This document shows, in pieces, positions 1-7,809 of a DNA stretch of 64,000 bases. Each line of letters opens with the position of its first letter. Position 1 is the first letter of the stretch. Under the pieces are notes generated by a model, which saw nothing but the letters and a program-made list of their open reading frames with translations, made no database searches and had not been told where the DNA came from. The stretch comes from Micromonospora sp. WMMD1128. GTDB taxonomy: Bacteria; Actinomycetota; Actinomycetes; Mycobacteriales; Micromonosporaceae. Both the position numbers and the translations under genes were made by a program. Where the stretch lies: NCBI RefSeq assembly GCF_027497235.1, contig NZ_CP114902.1:1811501-1875500 (forward strand), given 5' to 3'.

Positions 1-893
1 CCGTACGCCGGGAGGAGCGGCACCGCGCCGGGGTCGGCTCCCGGATCTTCAACGGCTTCTCCCACGTGTTCCTGGTGGTCTGGGCCGTGATGGTCATCTA
101 CCCGCTGCTGTGGGTGGTGATGTCCGCGCTGAAGGACGACTCGGAGGTCATCCGCGAGCCGCTCTCCCTGATCCCGGACAAGCTGCACTGGGAGAACTTC
201 GGCCGGGCCTGGACCGAGGGGCACCTCGGCTCGTTCTTCCTGAACACCCTCCTGGTGCTGGCCGGCAGCGTCACGCTGACCATGCTGCTCGGCTCGATGG
301 CCGCGTACGCGCTGGCGCGGTTCGAGTTCCGCGGCAACCGGCTGATCTACTACATGTTCCTGTCCGGGCTGACACTGCCGATCTACCTGGCCGCGGTGCC
401 GCTGTTCAAGGGCGTCTACAACACCGGGGTCAGCTTCCCGCTGCTCGGCCCGAACAAGCACCTCATGCTGATCCTGGTCTACGTGGCCTGGTCGCTGTCG
501 TTCACGATCTTCTTCATGCACTCGTTCTTCCGGACGCTGCCCGAGTCGATCGCGGAGGCGGCCTCGGTCGACGGGGCCTCGCACACGCGCACGTTCTTCA
601 GCGTGATGCTGCCGATGGCCAAGCCCGGCCTGATCAGCATCGGCATCTTCAACGTGCTCGGCCAGTGGAACCAGTGGTACCTGCCGACCCTGCTCATGCA
701 GTCCGTCGCCGGCGAGCCGAAGCACCAGGTCATCGCGCAGGGGCTGATCGAGCTGTCGGTCAACCAGGGCTACAAGTCCGACTGGTCCGGATTGTTCGCC
801 GGGGTCACCATGGCGATGCTGCCGGTGCTGATCGTGTACATCGTCTTCCAGCGCCAGGTCCAGTCCGGCCTCACCGCAGGCGTCAGCAAGTAA
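1..893 (+). CDS. Carbohydrate ABC transporter permease, MalG type (5' end outside window)
   Basis: Inner-membrane permease subunit of a sugar ABC importer. The frame is open to the left edge with no start codon before GTG 66. Residues before that GTG (SRIFNGFSHVF) look like the usual cytoplasmic lead-in to the first membrane helix, so the true start is probably upstream of the window. Hydrophobic helices are spread along the protein. The EAA loop near 540-610 (EAASVDGASHTRTFFSVMLPMAKPG) is the contact with the ATPase, and the C-terminus (FQRQVQSGLTAGVSK) is typical of MalG/UgpE proteins. The partner permease and binding protein must lie to the left. It ends before a strong palindrome. Confidence 0.93.
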   Translation, partial: VRREERHRAGVGSRIFNGFSHVFLVVWAVMVIYPLLWVVMSALKDDSEVIREPLSLIPDKLHWENFGRAWTEGHLGSFFLNTLLVLAGSVTLTMLLGSMAAYALARFEFRGNRLIYYMFLSGLTLPIYLAAVPLFKGVYNTGVSFPLLGPNKHLMLILVYVAWSLSFTIFFMHSFFRTLPESIAEAASVDGASHTRTFFSVMLPMAKPGLISIGIFNVLGQWNQWYLPTLLMQSVAGEPKHQVIAQGLIELSVNQGYKSDWSGLFAGVTMAMLPVLIVYIVFQRQVQSGLTAGVSK

Positions 894-941
894 CCGCACG
901 CGCCACGCGGTCGGGCCGGCCCGGGCCGGGCCGCGTCGCGC

Positions 942-1024
942 GTTAGGCGGGGGCCCCGCTTAACACCTGGTGTTAAGCGGGGCCCCCGCCTATGCAGAAA
1001 ACGTTAAGCGGGGCCCCCGCCTTA
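942..1024. repeat. 83-bp palindromic interspersed element, copy 1
   Basis: It contains three GC-rich blocks: two form a 24-bp inverted repeat, and a third direct copy (AAGCGGGGCCCCCGCC core) closes the element. A second copy of exactly the same length lies at 27593-27675. Both begin GTTAGGCGGGG-like, end AAGCGGGGCCCCCGCCTTA, and end 35-40 bp before a start codon. Confidence 0.75.
944..992. terminator. 49-nt perfect palindrome downstream of the permease gene
   Basis: Arms at 944-967 and 969-992 pair over 24 bp with a single central base. It could form a very stable hairpin ending permease transcription, but no U-tract follows. It is also the left half of the 83-bp repeated element at 942-1024, so a pure terminator role is uncertain. 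Confidence 0.6.
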
Positions 1025-1064
1025 CACCCTCACCCTGTCGGTGGGGGGAGGCAGAATCGCGTTT

Positions 1065-2750
1065 GTGCGGGTGGTGGCGGTGGTGGCGGTGGTGGCGGGG
1101 GAGCGGGGCGGCGGGACGCTGCAACCGCTCGACGTCGACGGCCGCCCGGCCGGCCCGGCCGAGGAGGTGGCCGACCTGGCCGCCGCCGTCGGTGCCCGCG
1201 AGGCGGCCGAGCGGCCCCGCTGGGTGTGGGCCACCGGCGGGAGCGTCTACCCGGCGTTGCTGCGCGCCGGGATCCGGCTCGACCGCTGCCACGACGTCGA
1301 GCTGACCGAGGCGTTGCTGCTCGGGCACGCGGGCCGTTGGGGAGAGCCGCGCGCGCTGCCCGCCGCCTGGGCCCGGCTGACCGGGGCGCCGGTCCCACCG
1401 GACCCGGCGCCCCGCCCGCCGGAGCCGCCCGGCCACGGCCAGGGCGCGCTCTTCGACCCACCGTCCGGCCCGCCGGGCCCCGGCCTCACGGCATTGACCC
1501 GGGTGTACGCGGACCAGCTCGCCCGGGTCGCGGCGACCACCCACCCCGGCCGGTTCCGGCTGCTGGTGGCCGCCGAGTCGGCAGGTGTCCTGGTCGGCAC
1601 CGAGATGGGCGCGGCCGGCCTGCCGTGGCGCGTCGACGTGCACGACGCGATCCTGGCCGAGCTGCTCGGCGAGGCGTCCCCGGTGGGCGGCCCACCCCGC
1701 CGGCTGGCCGACCTCCAGGCGCGGATCGCCGCCGCGTTCGGCGTACGCCATCTGCACGCCGACTCGCCCGCGGAGCTGTTGCGGGCGTTCGCCCGGGCGG
1801 GGGTGGAGCTGCCGAACACCCGGGCGTGGGTGCTGCGCGGGGTGGAACATCCGGCGGTGCCGCTGGTCCTGGAATACAAGGAGCTCTACCGGATCTGGAC
1901 GGCGCACGGCTGGGCCTGGCGCGACGCCTGGGTGTCCGGCGGCCGGTTCCGTCCGGAGTACGTGCCCGGCGGCGTGGTCTCCGGCCGGTGGGCGACCCGG
2001 GGCGGCGGGGCGTTGCAGATCCCGAAGGTGATCCGGCGGGCGGTGGTGGCCGATCCGGGCTGGACGTTCGTGGTGGCCGACGCCGGCCAGCTCGAACCGC
2101 GGGTGCTGGCGGCGGTCTCCGGCGACCAGCGGCTGGCCGCCGCCGGTGGCGCCGGTGATCTGTACGCGGCGCTGGCCCGGGACGCGTTCGCCGGTGACCG
2201 GACCCGGGCCAAGGTGGCATTGCTCGGCGCGATGTACGGGCAGACCGGCGGCGCGGCGGTGCCGGCGCTGGCGGTGCTGCGCAGGAGCTATCCGACCGCG
2301 TTCGGCTACGTCGAGGCGGCGGCGCGCACCGGTGAGGCGGGTGGGCTGGTCCGGTCGTGGCTGGGCCGCACCTGCCCGCCGGGCGCGGTCGGGTTCGCCG
2401 ACGCGGACGAGGTGGTGCAGGACGGCGAGGCGGATCCGCGTGGCCCGTCGGCGCGTGCGGCCCGCTCGCGGGGGCGGTTCACCCGTAACTTCGTCATCCA
2501 GGCCACCGCCGCGGAGTGGGCCTCGACGCTGCTGGCCACGCTCCGCACGGCGTTGGCCGGCACCGCGGCCGAGTTGGTCTTCTTCCAGCACGACGAGGTG
2601 GTGGTGCACTGCCCGGCCGACCAGGCCGGCGCGGTCGCCGAGGCGGTCACCGCAGCCGGGGAGCGGGCCACCACGCTGTTGTTCGGCGACACCCCGGTCC
2701 GCTTCCCGCTCGACCTGTCCACGGTGGACTGCTACGCGGATGCGGCATAG
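1065..2750 (+). CDS. Bifunctional 3'-5' exonuclease/DNA polymerase-like protein (family A)
   Basis: Family-A DNA polymerase-like protein of about 560 residues, an actinobacterial class much shorter than PolA. The C-terminal half carries motif A as VVADAGQLEPRVLAAVSGD (classical DYSQIELR), motif B as KVALLGAMYGQTGG, and motif C as FFQHDEVVVHC with the HDE metal-binding pair. The N-terminal part is in the position of a 3'-5' exonuclease domain but shows no clear DEDD residues. GTG 1065 is chosen because the protein begins with a beta-strand-like VVAVVAVVAG; GTG 1041 is an alternative. The GTGGTGGCG run at the start is a simple repeat that lengthens this strand. Role is probably repair synthesis (inference). 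Confidence 0.88.
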   Translation: MRVVAVVAVVAGERGGGTLQPLDVDGRPAGPAEEVADLAAAVGAREAAERPRWVWATGGSVYPALLRAGIRLDRCHDVELTEALLLGHAGRWGEPRALPAAWARLTGAPVPPDPAPRPPEPPGHGQGALFDPPSGPPGPGLTALTRVYADQLARVAATTHPGRFRLLVAAESAGVLVGTEMGAAGLPWRVDVHDAILAELLGEASPVGGPPRRLADLQARIAAAFGVRHLHADSPAELLRAFARAGVELPNTRAWVLRGVEHPAVPLVLEYKELYRIWTAHGWAWRDAWVSGGRFRPEYVPGGVVSGRWATRGGGALQIPKVIRRAVVADPGWTFVVADAGQLEPRVLAAVSGDQRLAAAGGAGDLYAALARDAFAGDRTRAKVALLGAMYGQTGGAAVPALAVLRRSYPTAFGYVEAAARTGEAGGLVRSWLGRTCPPGAVGFADADEVVQDGEADPRGPSARAARSRGRFTRNFVIQATAAEWASTLLATLRTALAGTAAELVFFQHDEVVVHCPADQAGAVAEAVTAAGERATTLLFGDTPVRFPLDLSTVDCYADAA

Positions 2751-2875
2751 TCACACAATTTTCCGTTTTGCCCCGCTACCCGGCCGCGAGCGCGCTCGTT
2801 GGGCCCGGTGTGCGTACGACGGGACGGACCGGGCGCTGCTGTGCCCGGTCCGTCCCCCTGGTCGAGGGGGCACCG

Positions 2876-3487
2876 CTGAACCGGATCGCTGCAATGATCA
2901 TCGCCGCTGGTGGGGGCCGCCGCATCGGCGGACCCGAGGCGCTGCTGCACCTGGGCGAGAAGCCGCTGGTGAGCCGGATGATCGACACGATGGCCGACGC
3001 GGGCTGCGCGCAGGTCGTGGTCGTGCTGGGCGCGGCGGCCGAGCAGGTGCGGCGGACCACCGACCTGACCGGCGCCACAGTCGTGGTCAACCGGGCCTGG
3101 GGGACCGGGGTGGGCTCCTCGATCCGGGCCGGGCTGGCCGCGCTCACCGACGACGGCATCGAGGCGGTCGTCGTGGTGCCGGTGGACATGCCCGGGCTCA
3201 CCGCGGCGGCGGTACGCCGGGTGGCCGCGCTGCCGTATCCGGATGCGCTCGTCTGCGCCACCTACGAGGGGTTGCGCAACTATCCGATGCTCTTCGGCCG
3301 CCGGCACTGGCCCGGCATCGCCACGCTGGCGAGCGCCGACGTCGGCGCCCGGCCCTACCTGCTGGCGCACAAGGAGCAGATCGTCGACATCTCCTGCGAC
3401 TCGGTGGCCGACGGCAGCCGGATCGACAGTCCGGAGTTGATGGCGCTCTACGGCCTGTCGGTGCCCGAGCAGCGCATCGGCGCGTGA
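2876..3487 (+). CDS. MobA/MocA-like NTP transferase family protein
   Basis: Small nucleotidyltransferase of the molybdenum-cofactor guanylyl/cytidylyltransferase family: nucleotide-binding start MIIAAGGGRRIGGPEALLHLGEKPL, then VVVVLGAAAEQV and the metal-site strand VVVVPVDMPG. The lysine normally found in the LAAGxSxRxGxxK signature is absent (GGPEALL), so the activity is uncertain. CTG 2876 is preceded at a good distance by GAGGGGG, whereas ATG 2894 has no ribosome-binding site; either may be used. The last 36 codons and the first bases past the stop are duplicated at 8469-8584. It is not in an evident molybdoenzyme operon. Confidence 0.8.
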   Translation: MNRIAAMIIAAGGGRRIGGPEALLHLGEKPLVSRMIDTMADAGCAQVVVVLGAAAEQVRRTTDLTGATVVVNRAWGTGVGSSIRAGLAALTDDGIEAVVVVPVDMPGLTAAAVRRVAALPYPDALVCATYEGLRNYPMLFGRRHWPGIATLASADVGARPYLLAHKEQIVDISCDSVADGSRIDSPELMALYGLSVPEQRIGA

Positions 3488-3495
3488 ATCGGCAG
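3380..3495 (+). repeat. 116-bp direct repeat A (3' end of MobA-like gene)
   Basis: This segment runs from the codons for IVDIS to 8 bases past the stop of the MobA-like gene. It matches 8469-8584 with 9 mismatches and no gaps. Here it is part of the intact gene. Together the two copies bound the 5-kb block 3496-8468. Confidence 0.85.
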
Positions 3496-3496
3496 G

Positions 3497-3706
3497 GCGA
3501 AGCGAACCCACCGATCGCCGTATCCGGTCCAGGACCTCGGCGATCTCCCGGGTTTCCTTGTGGTCCGGCCCGTACGCCAGCGCTAGGTCCTCGTGCATCG
3601 GGACGAGTTCGTCCAGGGCTGGTTCGACGCTGCCCTCGGTGAGCAGAAGCCTGGCGATGTTGCGACGCGGCTCCAGTGCGTCGGGCGACACATCCCCCTC
3701 AGCCAC
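3497..3706 (-). pseudogene. Remnant of a tetratricopeptide-repeat protein
   Basis: Read leftwards from 3706, the translation contains NIARLLLTEGSVEPALDEL and LALAYGPDHKETREIAEVL, which matches the repeat unit of actinobacterial TPR proteins (GPDHPDT-type). Only about one and a half repeats are present. No ATPase or other domain is upstream, and the frame runs without a stop into the antisense of the MobA-like gene. The fragment stops being TPR-like almost exactly at the edge of direct repeat A, so it was probably cut by the rearrangement that created the repeat. Confidence 0.55.
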
Positions 3707-3909
3707 ATTGATCTTGACCGGGCGTGCCCATCGTTACGATTCGACCGTCGACCCGACACCGTCCGCAGTGGTCACTGAACAATCCCAGGTCCGGGGCATG
3801 CTGTGCGGATGACCCAGATGCTGAGGCGCGCCTTGTAGTATGTCGCCAGCAGACGTCACGCGCGCCCTGCGCCTGCGGTGGCGCACAGTGGTCGGCGGTG
3901 GAGGGCTGT
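3707..3909. other. Non-coding stretch upstream of the HIT gene
   Basis: About 200 bp without a convincing gene. It is visibly less GC-rich than neighbouring core genes. TTGACC (3715-3720) followed by TACGAT (3736-3741) resembles a promoter but with only 15 bp between the boxes. Confidence 0.35.
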
Positions 3910-4386
3910 GTGGGACCAGAAGGCACTGAGGGGACCCTTTCCGAAGACTTGTCCCCAGACTGTCTGTTCTGTCGGCAGGATGACGTGCGCCTGAACCGGA
4001 TCTCGCACCGGAACGCGACCTGCTTTGCCCGACTGGACAATTTTCCGGCCTCGGAGGGGCACACCGAGATCGTCCCGAAACGCCACGTGGAGTCGTTCTT
4101 CGATCTGACTGCCGAGGAACTCCGTGATGCCTTCGCGCTGATCTTGGCGGTGCGCGACGAACTGTCCCAACGGTTACGGCCGGAGGGATGGACCATCGGT
4201 GTCAATGAGGGCCGCGCGGCGGGGCGCAGCGTCGACCACCTGCACATTCACCTCATACCCCGCCGATTCGGTGACGTCGAGGACCCAGCCGGCGGCATAC
4301 GGCAGATCCTGCCCAACTGTGATCCGGGCACCTGGCAGGCGGCTACGGACCAGGCGATGAACGAGCGCCATCGGGTGCTGAGCTGA
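3910..4386 (+). CDS. HIT family nucleotide hydrolase/transferase
   Basis: A 158-residue histidine-triad protein. The triad is HLHIHLIPR (His 110, 112, 114), with a CLFC pair at 18-21 and the family-typical NFPASEGHTEIVPKRHV strand near 44-60. HIT enzymes act on nucleotide phosphoanhydride or phosphoramidate bonds (Ap4A, AMP-NH2 and similar); the substrate here is not visible. GTG 3910 is preferred because GGAGGG ends 4 bases before it and gives normal HIT length. A rare TTA leucine codon lies at 4174-4176, suggesting bldA-type control or foreign origin. It converges with the GAF gene, 14 bp away, inside the duplication-bounded block. Confidence 0.9.
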   Translation: MGPEGTEGTLSEDLSPDCLFCRQDDVRLNRISHRNATCFARLDNFPASEGHTEIVPKRHVESFFDLTAEELRDAFALILAVRDELSQRLRPEGWTIGVNEGRAAGRSVDHLHIHLIPRRFGDVEDPAGGIRQILPNCDPGTWQAATDQAMNERHRVLS

Positions 4387-4400
4387 CCGCTCTCAATCCG

Positions 4401-5186
4401 TCAGACGTGCAGGATGCCGTCGTCTCCCAGCAGCATGCACAACGAATTGACCTCGTGCCAGAGTTCGTCGTCGGCGAGGGTGCCGAAGCCGGACGTGGCG
4501 TCCACGCTGACGCAGCCGATGAACTCGCCCCGTCCGTTGCGGATGGGGCTGGCGAAGACGGCACCGCGGTGGCGTACTCGCTGGAACTCCGACCAGGAGA
4601 GGTTCATGACGGCGTCGGCGCCCTCGGAGTCGACGTAGGCGTCATATTCGGCCGCTGTGGTGAGCTTGGCCGCGAGCAACTCGACGTCGACGGCCACCTC
4701 CTCGTTACGCTTCCAGCAGAGTCCGACGACGCCGGCACCGCGACCGGGTTCGAAGGCGCGGGTGGCGGGAGTGCTTCCCAGCCGATAGGTGGCGATGCGA
4801 ACCAGCCGGCGACGAGGGTGCCGCACCGCCCAGGCGATTCGCCACACGTGCAGGCCGAGGTCGGAAGGCGGTGGCTTCGGGTCGATGCGCGCGGCGATGG
4901 CGAGCAGCCGGCCGAAGTGGTTGAGGATCTGATGGCGTACGGCGGTGCGCCGAGCCATTTGGGAGCGCTCGGACCAGACCTGGGCTGGGGTGAGGGCGCC
5001 GAAAGTCGCGATGATGGCCACCAGGAAGGCGATGACGTAGCGGCGGCCACCGAGAATGCTGTTCCAGAACGGGGCGGATGGTACGGAATACTGCTGCGCG
5101 ACCATGACGCACGTCGCGGAAAGCATTATCGCACGGTCGACGATCTTCGCCGTGAGTGGCCCCATGCGACTAACGGTAGAACGCAT
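4401..5186 (-). CDS. Membrane-anchored GAF-like sensor protein
   Basis: About 261 residues with two hydrophobic segments (roughly 19-33 and 50-67), then a basic linker and a C-terminal domain from about 105 to 255 that reads like a GAF fold: GVVGLCWKRNEE early and FASPIRNGRGEFIGCVSVDA late, the latter being the typical GAF core strand. No kinase, cyclase or DNA-binding domain is attached. The start is uncertain: TTG 5192, ATG 5186 or ATG 5165. It is divergent from the HIT-like cassette, so it may sense a small molecule and relate to cassette control (inference). Confidence 0.7.
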   Translation of the reverse strand: MRSTVSRMGPLTAKIVDRAIMLSATCVMVAQQYSVPSAPFWNSILGGRRYVIAFLVAIIATFGALTPAQVWSERSQMARRTAVRHQILNHFGRLLAIAARIDPKPPPSDLGLHVWRIAWAVRHPRRRLVRIATYRLGSTPATRAFEPGRGAGVVGLCWKRNEEVAVDVELLAAKLTTAAEYDAYVDSEGADAVMNLSWSEFQRVRHRGAVFASPIRNGRGEFIGCVSVDATSGFGTLADDELWHEVNSLCMLLGDDGILHV

Positions 5187-5279
5187 GAACAAGCCGGTGA
5201 ACTGATCACAAATATCTAACTGACATCGATCAATGCTACGGTGGATGCGTCCGCTTCACCTTCCGGCACGGAGGTCGGC
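5187..5279. promoter_or_regulatory. Divergent promoter region between GAF gene and HIT-like cassette
   Basis: A short, AT-richer gap between two divergent starts must carry promoters for both the GAF gene and the four-gene cassette. I could not assign -10/-35 boxes with normal spacing. GGAGG just upstream of GTG 5280 supports that start. Confidence 0.45.
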
Positions 5280-5978
5280 GTGGCTGTCACGTCAAGGTGC
5301 AACGGTGCCGAACTGTGCGACGAACTGCGCTCCGCTGACGTCAGCACCTTTACGATGACCTATGAGGGTGACCCGCCCAGCCGGCAGATCGCATCCGTCC
5401 CGGGCTTCCGGCTCATCGCCGACATGTCTCCGCTGACGGTCGGTCACCTGCTGCTGCTGCCCGAGGACCACTATCTCAGCTTCGGGCATCTCGACGCCGA
5501 GCAGTCCGAGCGTGCACGCGCCATCGTCAATGTCCTCCGGCCGCTCTACGTCGCGACCTTCGGGCAGATGGCCGTCTTGGAGCACGGCTCCTCTTCGGAG
5601 ATGCCCTCGGCGTGCATCACCCACGCCCACTGGCATTTCCTTCCGATCGACGCGGCCCGGGCGGCGAACCTGATGGCACGTGACGGGCTGACACGTGTCG
5701 AGTTACCCGACTTCACCGGGTTGCAGCGGTTCGCGGCGGCCGACCGACCCTACTACTACTGCGGCGACGGCAGCACGCACATCGTCTTCGACGCGCAGCG
5801 TCGCGTCCGCAGCCAGTATCTCCGCTCGGTGGTCGGAGCCATGCTCGGCATGGCCGATCCGGAATGGGACTGGTCGGTGGTGATCCGCAAGGACCTCCTC
5901 CGGGCGACGCTGATCGCCACGCAGGGCTGGCAGGAGCGGCTCGTGGGCGGTGTGGCGGCACCGGGCGTACGCGGGTAG
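5280..5978 (+). CDS. HIT-like protein, first gene of the nucleotide-chemistry cassette
   Basis: A 232-residue protein. The histidine triad is THAHWHFLP (His 115, 117, 119), preceded by VLEHGSSS, which resembles the EHG element of HIT proteins, and FRLIADMSPLTVGHLLLLPEDHY, the HIT strand that positions substrate. An extra C-terminal part (GSTHIVFDAQRRVRSQYLR, then MADPEWDWSVVIRKD) makes it longer than ordinary HIT proteins. GTG 5280 is chosen for the GGAGGTCGGC upstream; GTG 5241 would add 13 residues. A TTA leucine codon lies at 5703-5705. It leads three genes with nucleotide or phosphate chemistry; substrate unknown. Confidence 0.85.
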   Translation: MAVTSRCNGAELCDELRSADVSTFTMTYEGDPPSRQIASVPGFRLIADMSPLTVGHLLLLPEDHYLSFGHLDAEQSERARAIVNVLRPLYVATFGQMAVLEHGSSSEMPSACITHAHWHFLPIDAARAANLMARDGLTRVELPDFTGLQRFAAADRPYYYCGDGSTHIVFDAQRRVRSQYLRSVVGAMLGMADPEWDWSVVIRKDLLRATLIATQGWQERLVGGVAAPGVRG

Positions 5979-6043
5979 CCGCGTGTTGGCACCTATGGCA
6001 TACGTTGATGCCGCCCCCGCATCCGGCAGAGGGATTCTCTCGA

Positions 6044-6691
6044 ATGCATCACGGCTTGGCAATCTCTGTGGACGGTCCTAGCGCCAGTGGCAAGACGACC
6101 CTCGCCTACGCACTCGCATCTCGACTGCGCATGCACATGCTCGACACGGGGCTGACCTACCGCGCCGTCGCCTATGCCGCGCTGCGGGAGCCGATCTCGC
6201 CCGGCAGTCCCCTGTTCGAGCTGCTGCGTCATGAGGTGGCGGCACCAGGGGCGCGACCCGCCCTGCCCGCTGTCGTTTACCACGGGGAAGACATCACCGA
6301 CGCCATTTGGTCACCAGAAGTGGAACATCAGTTGCGCGTCATATCCGCCGACCCGGCATGGCGGCACGACATCACCACGCACCATCGAATGATCATAGAT
6401 AGGCACGAGCGCATGATCGTCGTCGGGCGTGACTGCGCCACGGCCGTTATGACGAACGCTGATTGCCACGTGTTTCTCACTGCCAATGAGGCAATCCGGC
6501 GGCAACGCCGTCGCCTCCAATACCGGGCGATGCCCGGTCGCACAGTGAGTGCCGGGCCGGCGACCAGGCTCGACGACGCCACCCGCGAACACGTCAGCAG
6601 CCAGCCGCACGGCCTCGTCCTGGACACCACCTTCCTGTCGACATCCGCCACGGTGAGGGCCGTCCTTCATCATTTGGGAGACCACCGATGA
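6044..6691 (+). CDS. Cytidylate-kinase-like P-loop kinase
   Basis: A 215-residue kinase close in plan to bacterial CMP kinase. The P-loop is DGPSASGKTTL (residues 10-20), followed by LDTGLTYRAVAYAAL, equivalent to the LDTGAMYRA acceptor-site element of Cmk. VVGRDCATAVMTNADCHVFL matches the GRDIGT segment of that family. Housekeeping Cmk usually sits beside der/engA; here it is embedded in an accessory cassette, so a specialised substrate is likely (inference). AGAGGG lies 10 bases before the ATG. The stop overlaps the next start by 4 bases (ATGA), indicating coupled translation. Confidence 0.85.
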   Translation: MHHGLAISVDGPSASGKTTLAYALASRLRMHMLDTGLTYRAVAYAALREPISPGSPLFELLRHEVAAPGARPALPAVVYHGEDITDAIWSPEVEHQLRVISADPAWRHDITTHHRMIIDRHERMIVVGRDCATAVMTNADCHVFLTANEAIRRQRRRLQYRAMPGRTVSAGPATRLDDATREHVSSQPHGLVLDTTFLSTSATVRAVLHHLGDHR

Positions 6692-7809
6692 ATTCCGAAG
6701 CCACCTACTCCGACGAACCGACCCGGGTCGCAATGCTGGTCGGTGCATTCCTCGCCGGTCAGTCCGGCGCCGTCCTCGGCGACGGGCACGGCCCGCACGC
6801 CACCCTGACCGGGGGCGCCGACGCAAGGGACGACTGTGCGGTCTACGAGGTCGACGGCCCGGTCACCCTCGTGGTCGGATCGGACTACGTCCGCGGTCCC
6901 AAGTTCGCCCTCTACGAACAGGGCCTGTTGACGAACTTCGACATCGGCTACTACGTCGTGGCCGCCAACGTCAGCGACGTCGCCGCGATGGGTGCCGCAC
7001 CGATCGGCGTCCTGACCGTCGTCCGCTATCCCCACGACCTCGATGACGACGCCTTCCTCGACATCATGGCGGGCATCAACCAGGCGTGCGCCGACTTCGG
7101 CACCTTGAACGTCGGCGGCGACATCGGCAACGCCGAGCGCATCGTCCTGTCCGCCTCGGCCATCGGCATCTGCCGCACCGGCACCGCCCTGACCCGTCGT
7201 GGTGCCCGACCCGGTGACTATCTGTGTGTCACCGGCCCGTGCGGGGTCTTGGGCGCTGCGGTCGCCTATTTCCCCAAGCGCAGCGCGAACGGTTGGCACC
7301 TGGCCGACGCCCTGGAACAGGACCTTCTGGATGGCTGGCGCCGGCCGCGCGCCCGAGTGGCCGAAGGACGGGTGCTGTCGACCGGTGGCTACGCGACCGC
7401 CTGCCAGGACACGTCCGACGGGCTCAAGGCCACCATCGAGCAGCTCGCTGCCACCAGTCGGGTCGGCTTCGAGGTCACCGAGGACGACATCGCCGTTCAC
7501 CCGGCAGTCAGTGCGGTCGCCAAACTCATCGGCTCCGACGACGTCACCCTCGCGATGAGCGCCTCAGCGGACTTTCAGCTGGCCTTCACCGTTCCCGCCG
7601 ATCGGCTCGACGCCTGCCGGGACGCATTCGCCCGCAACGGCCTGACGTTCGACGTCATCGGCCGCGCCACCGCGCCCGAGTCGGGGGTGGCCTTCGTCGG
7701 CCGCGGCGGCGACCGCCACGCCCTGCCGGGCGTCGCCTGGAAGCATCAGACGACCGACGTCAGCGGCCTCGTCGCCGGAGTCACCGCTCCCACCACCGCC
7801 GCACCGTGA
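6688..7809 (+). CDS. ThiL/AIR-synthase-like ATP-dependent phosphotransferase
   Basis: A 373-residue PurM/ThiL-superfamily protein. The ThiL-like signature is NVSDVAAMGAAPIGVLTVV, followed by GGDIGNAERIVLSASAIG and the second-domain start GARPGDYLCVTGPCG. Members use ATP to phosphorylate small molecules (thiamine phosphate, formylglycinamide, selenide and others). There is no thiamine gene nearby, so thiamine-phosphate kinase activity should not be assumed. It overlaps the kinase upstream by ATGA and the methyltransferase downstream by GTGA, so these three proteins are probably made together and act in one pathway (inference). Confidence 0.85.
   Translation: MNSEATYSDEPTRVAMLVGAFLAGQSGAVLGDGHGPHATLTGGADARDDCAVYEVDGPVTLVVGSDYVRGPKFALYEQGLLTNFDIGYYVVAANVSDVAAMGAAPIGVLTVVRYPHDLDDDAFLDIMAGINQACADFGTLNVGGDIGNAERIVLSASAIGICRTGTALTRRGARPGDYLCVTGPCGVLGAAVAYFPKRSANGWHLADALEQDLLDGWRRPRARVAEGRVLSTGGYATACQDTSDGLKATIEQLAATSRVGFEVTEDDIAVHPAVSAVAKLIGSDDVTLAMSASADFQLAFTVPADRLDACRDAFARNGLTFDVIGRATAPESGVAFVGRGGDRHALPGVAWKHQTTDVSGLVAGVTAPTTAAP

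Noticed and set aside
990..2609. Long antisense open frame (539 codons) over the polymerase gene
   Set aside because: It is the complement of a gene with clear polymerase motifs. Arg/Gly/Pro-rich composition without domain motifs is typical of antisense frames in high-GC DNA.
3380..3495. Phage-type att core at the repeat edges
   Set aside because: The repeats are diverged at 9 positions and there is no integrase or tRNA, so a precise attachment core cannot be defined.
6044..7809. Annotation of the kinase and ThiL-like genes as housekeeping cmk and thiL
   Set aside because: The families fit, but the neighbours and the coupling point to a specialised cassette, so no gene symbols are assigned.
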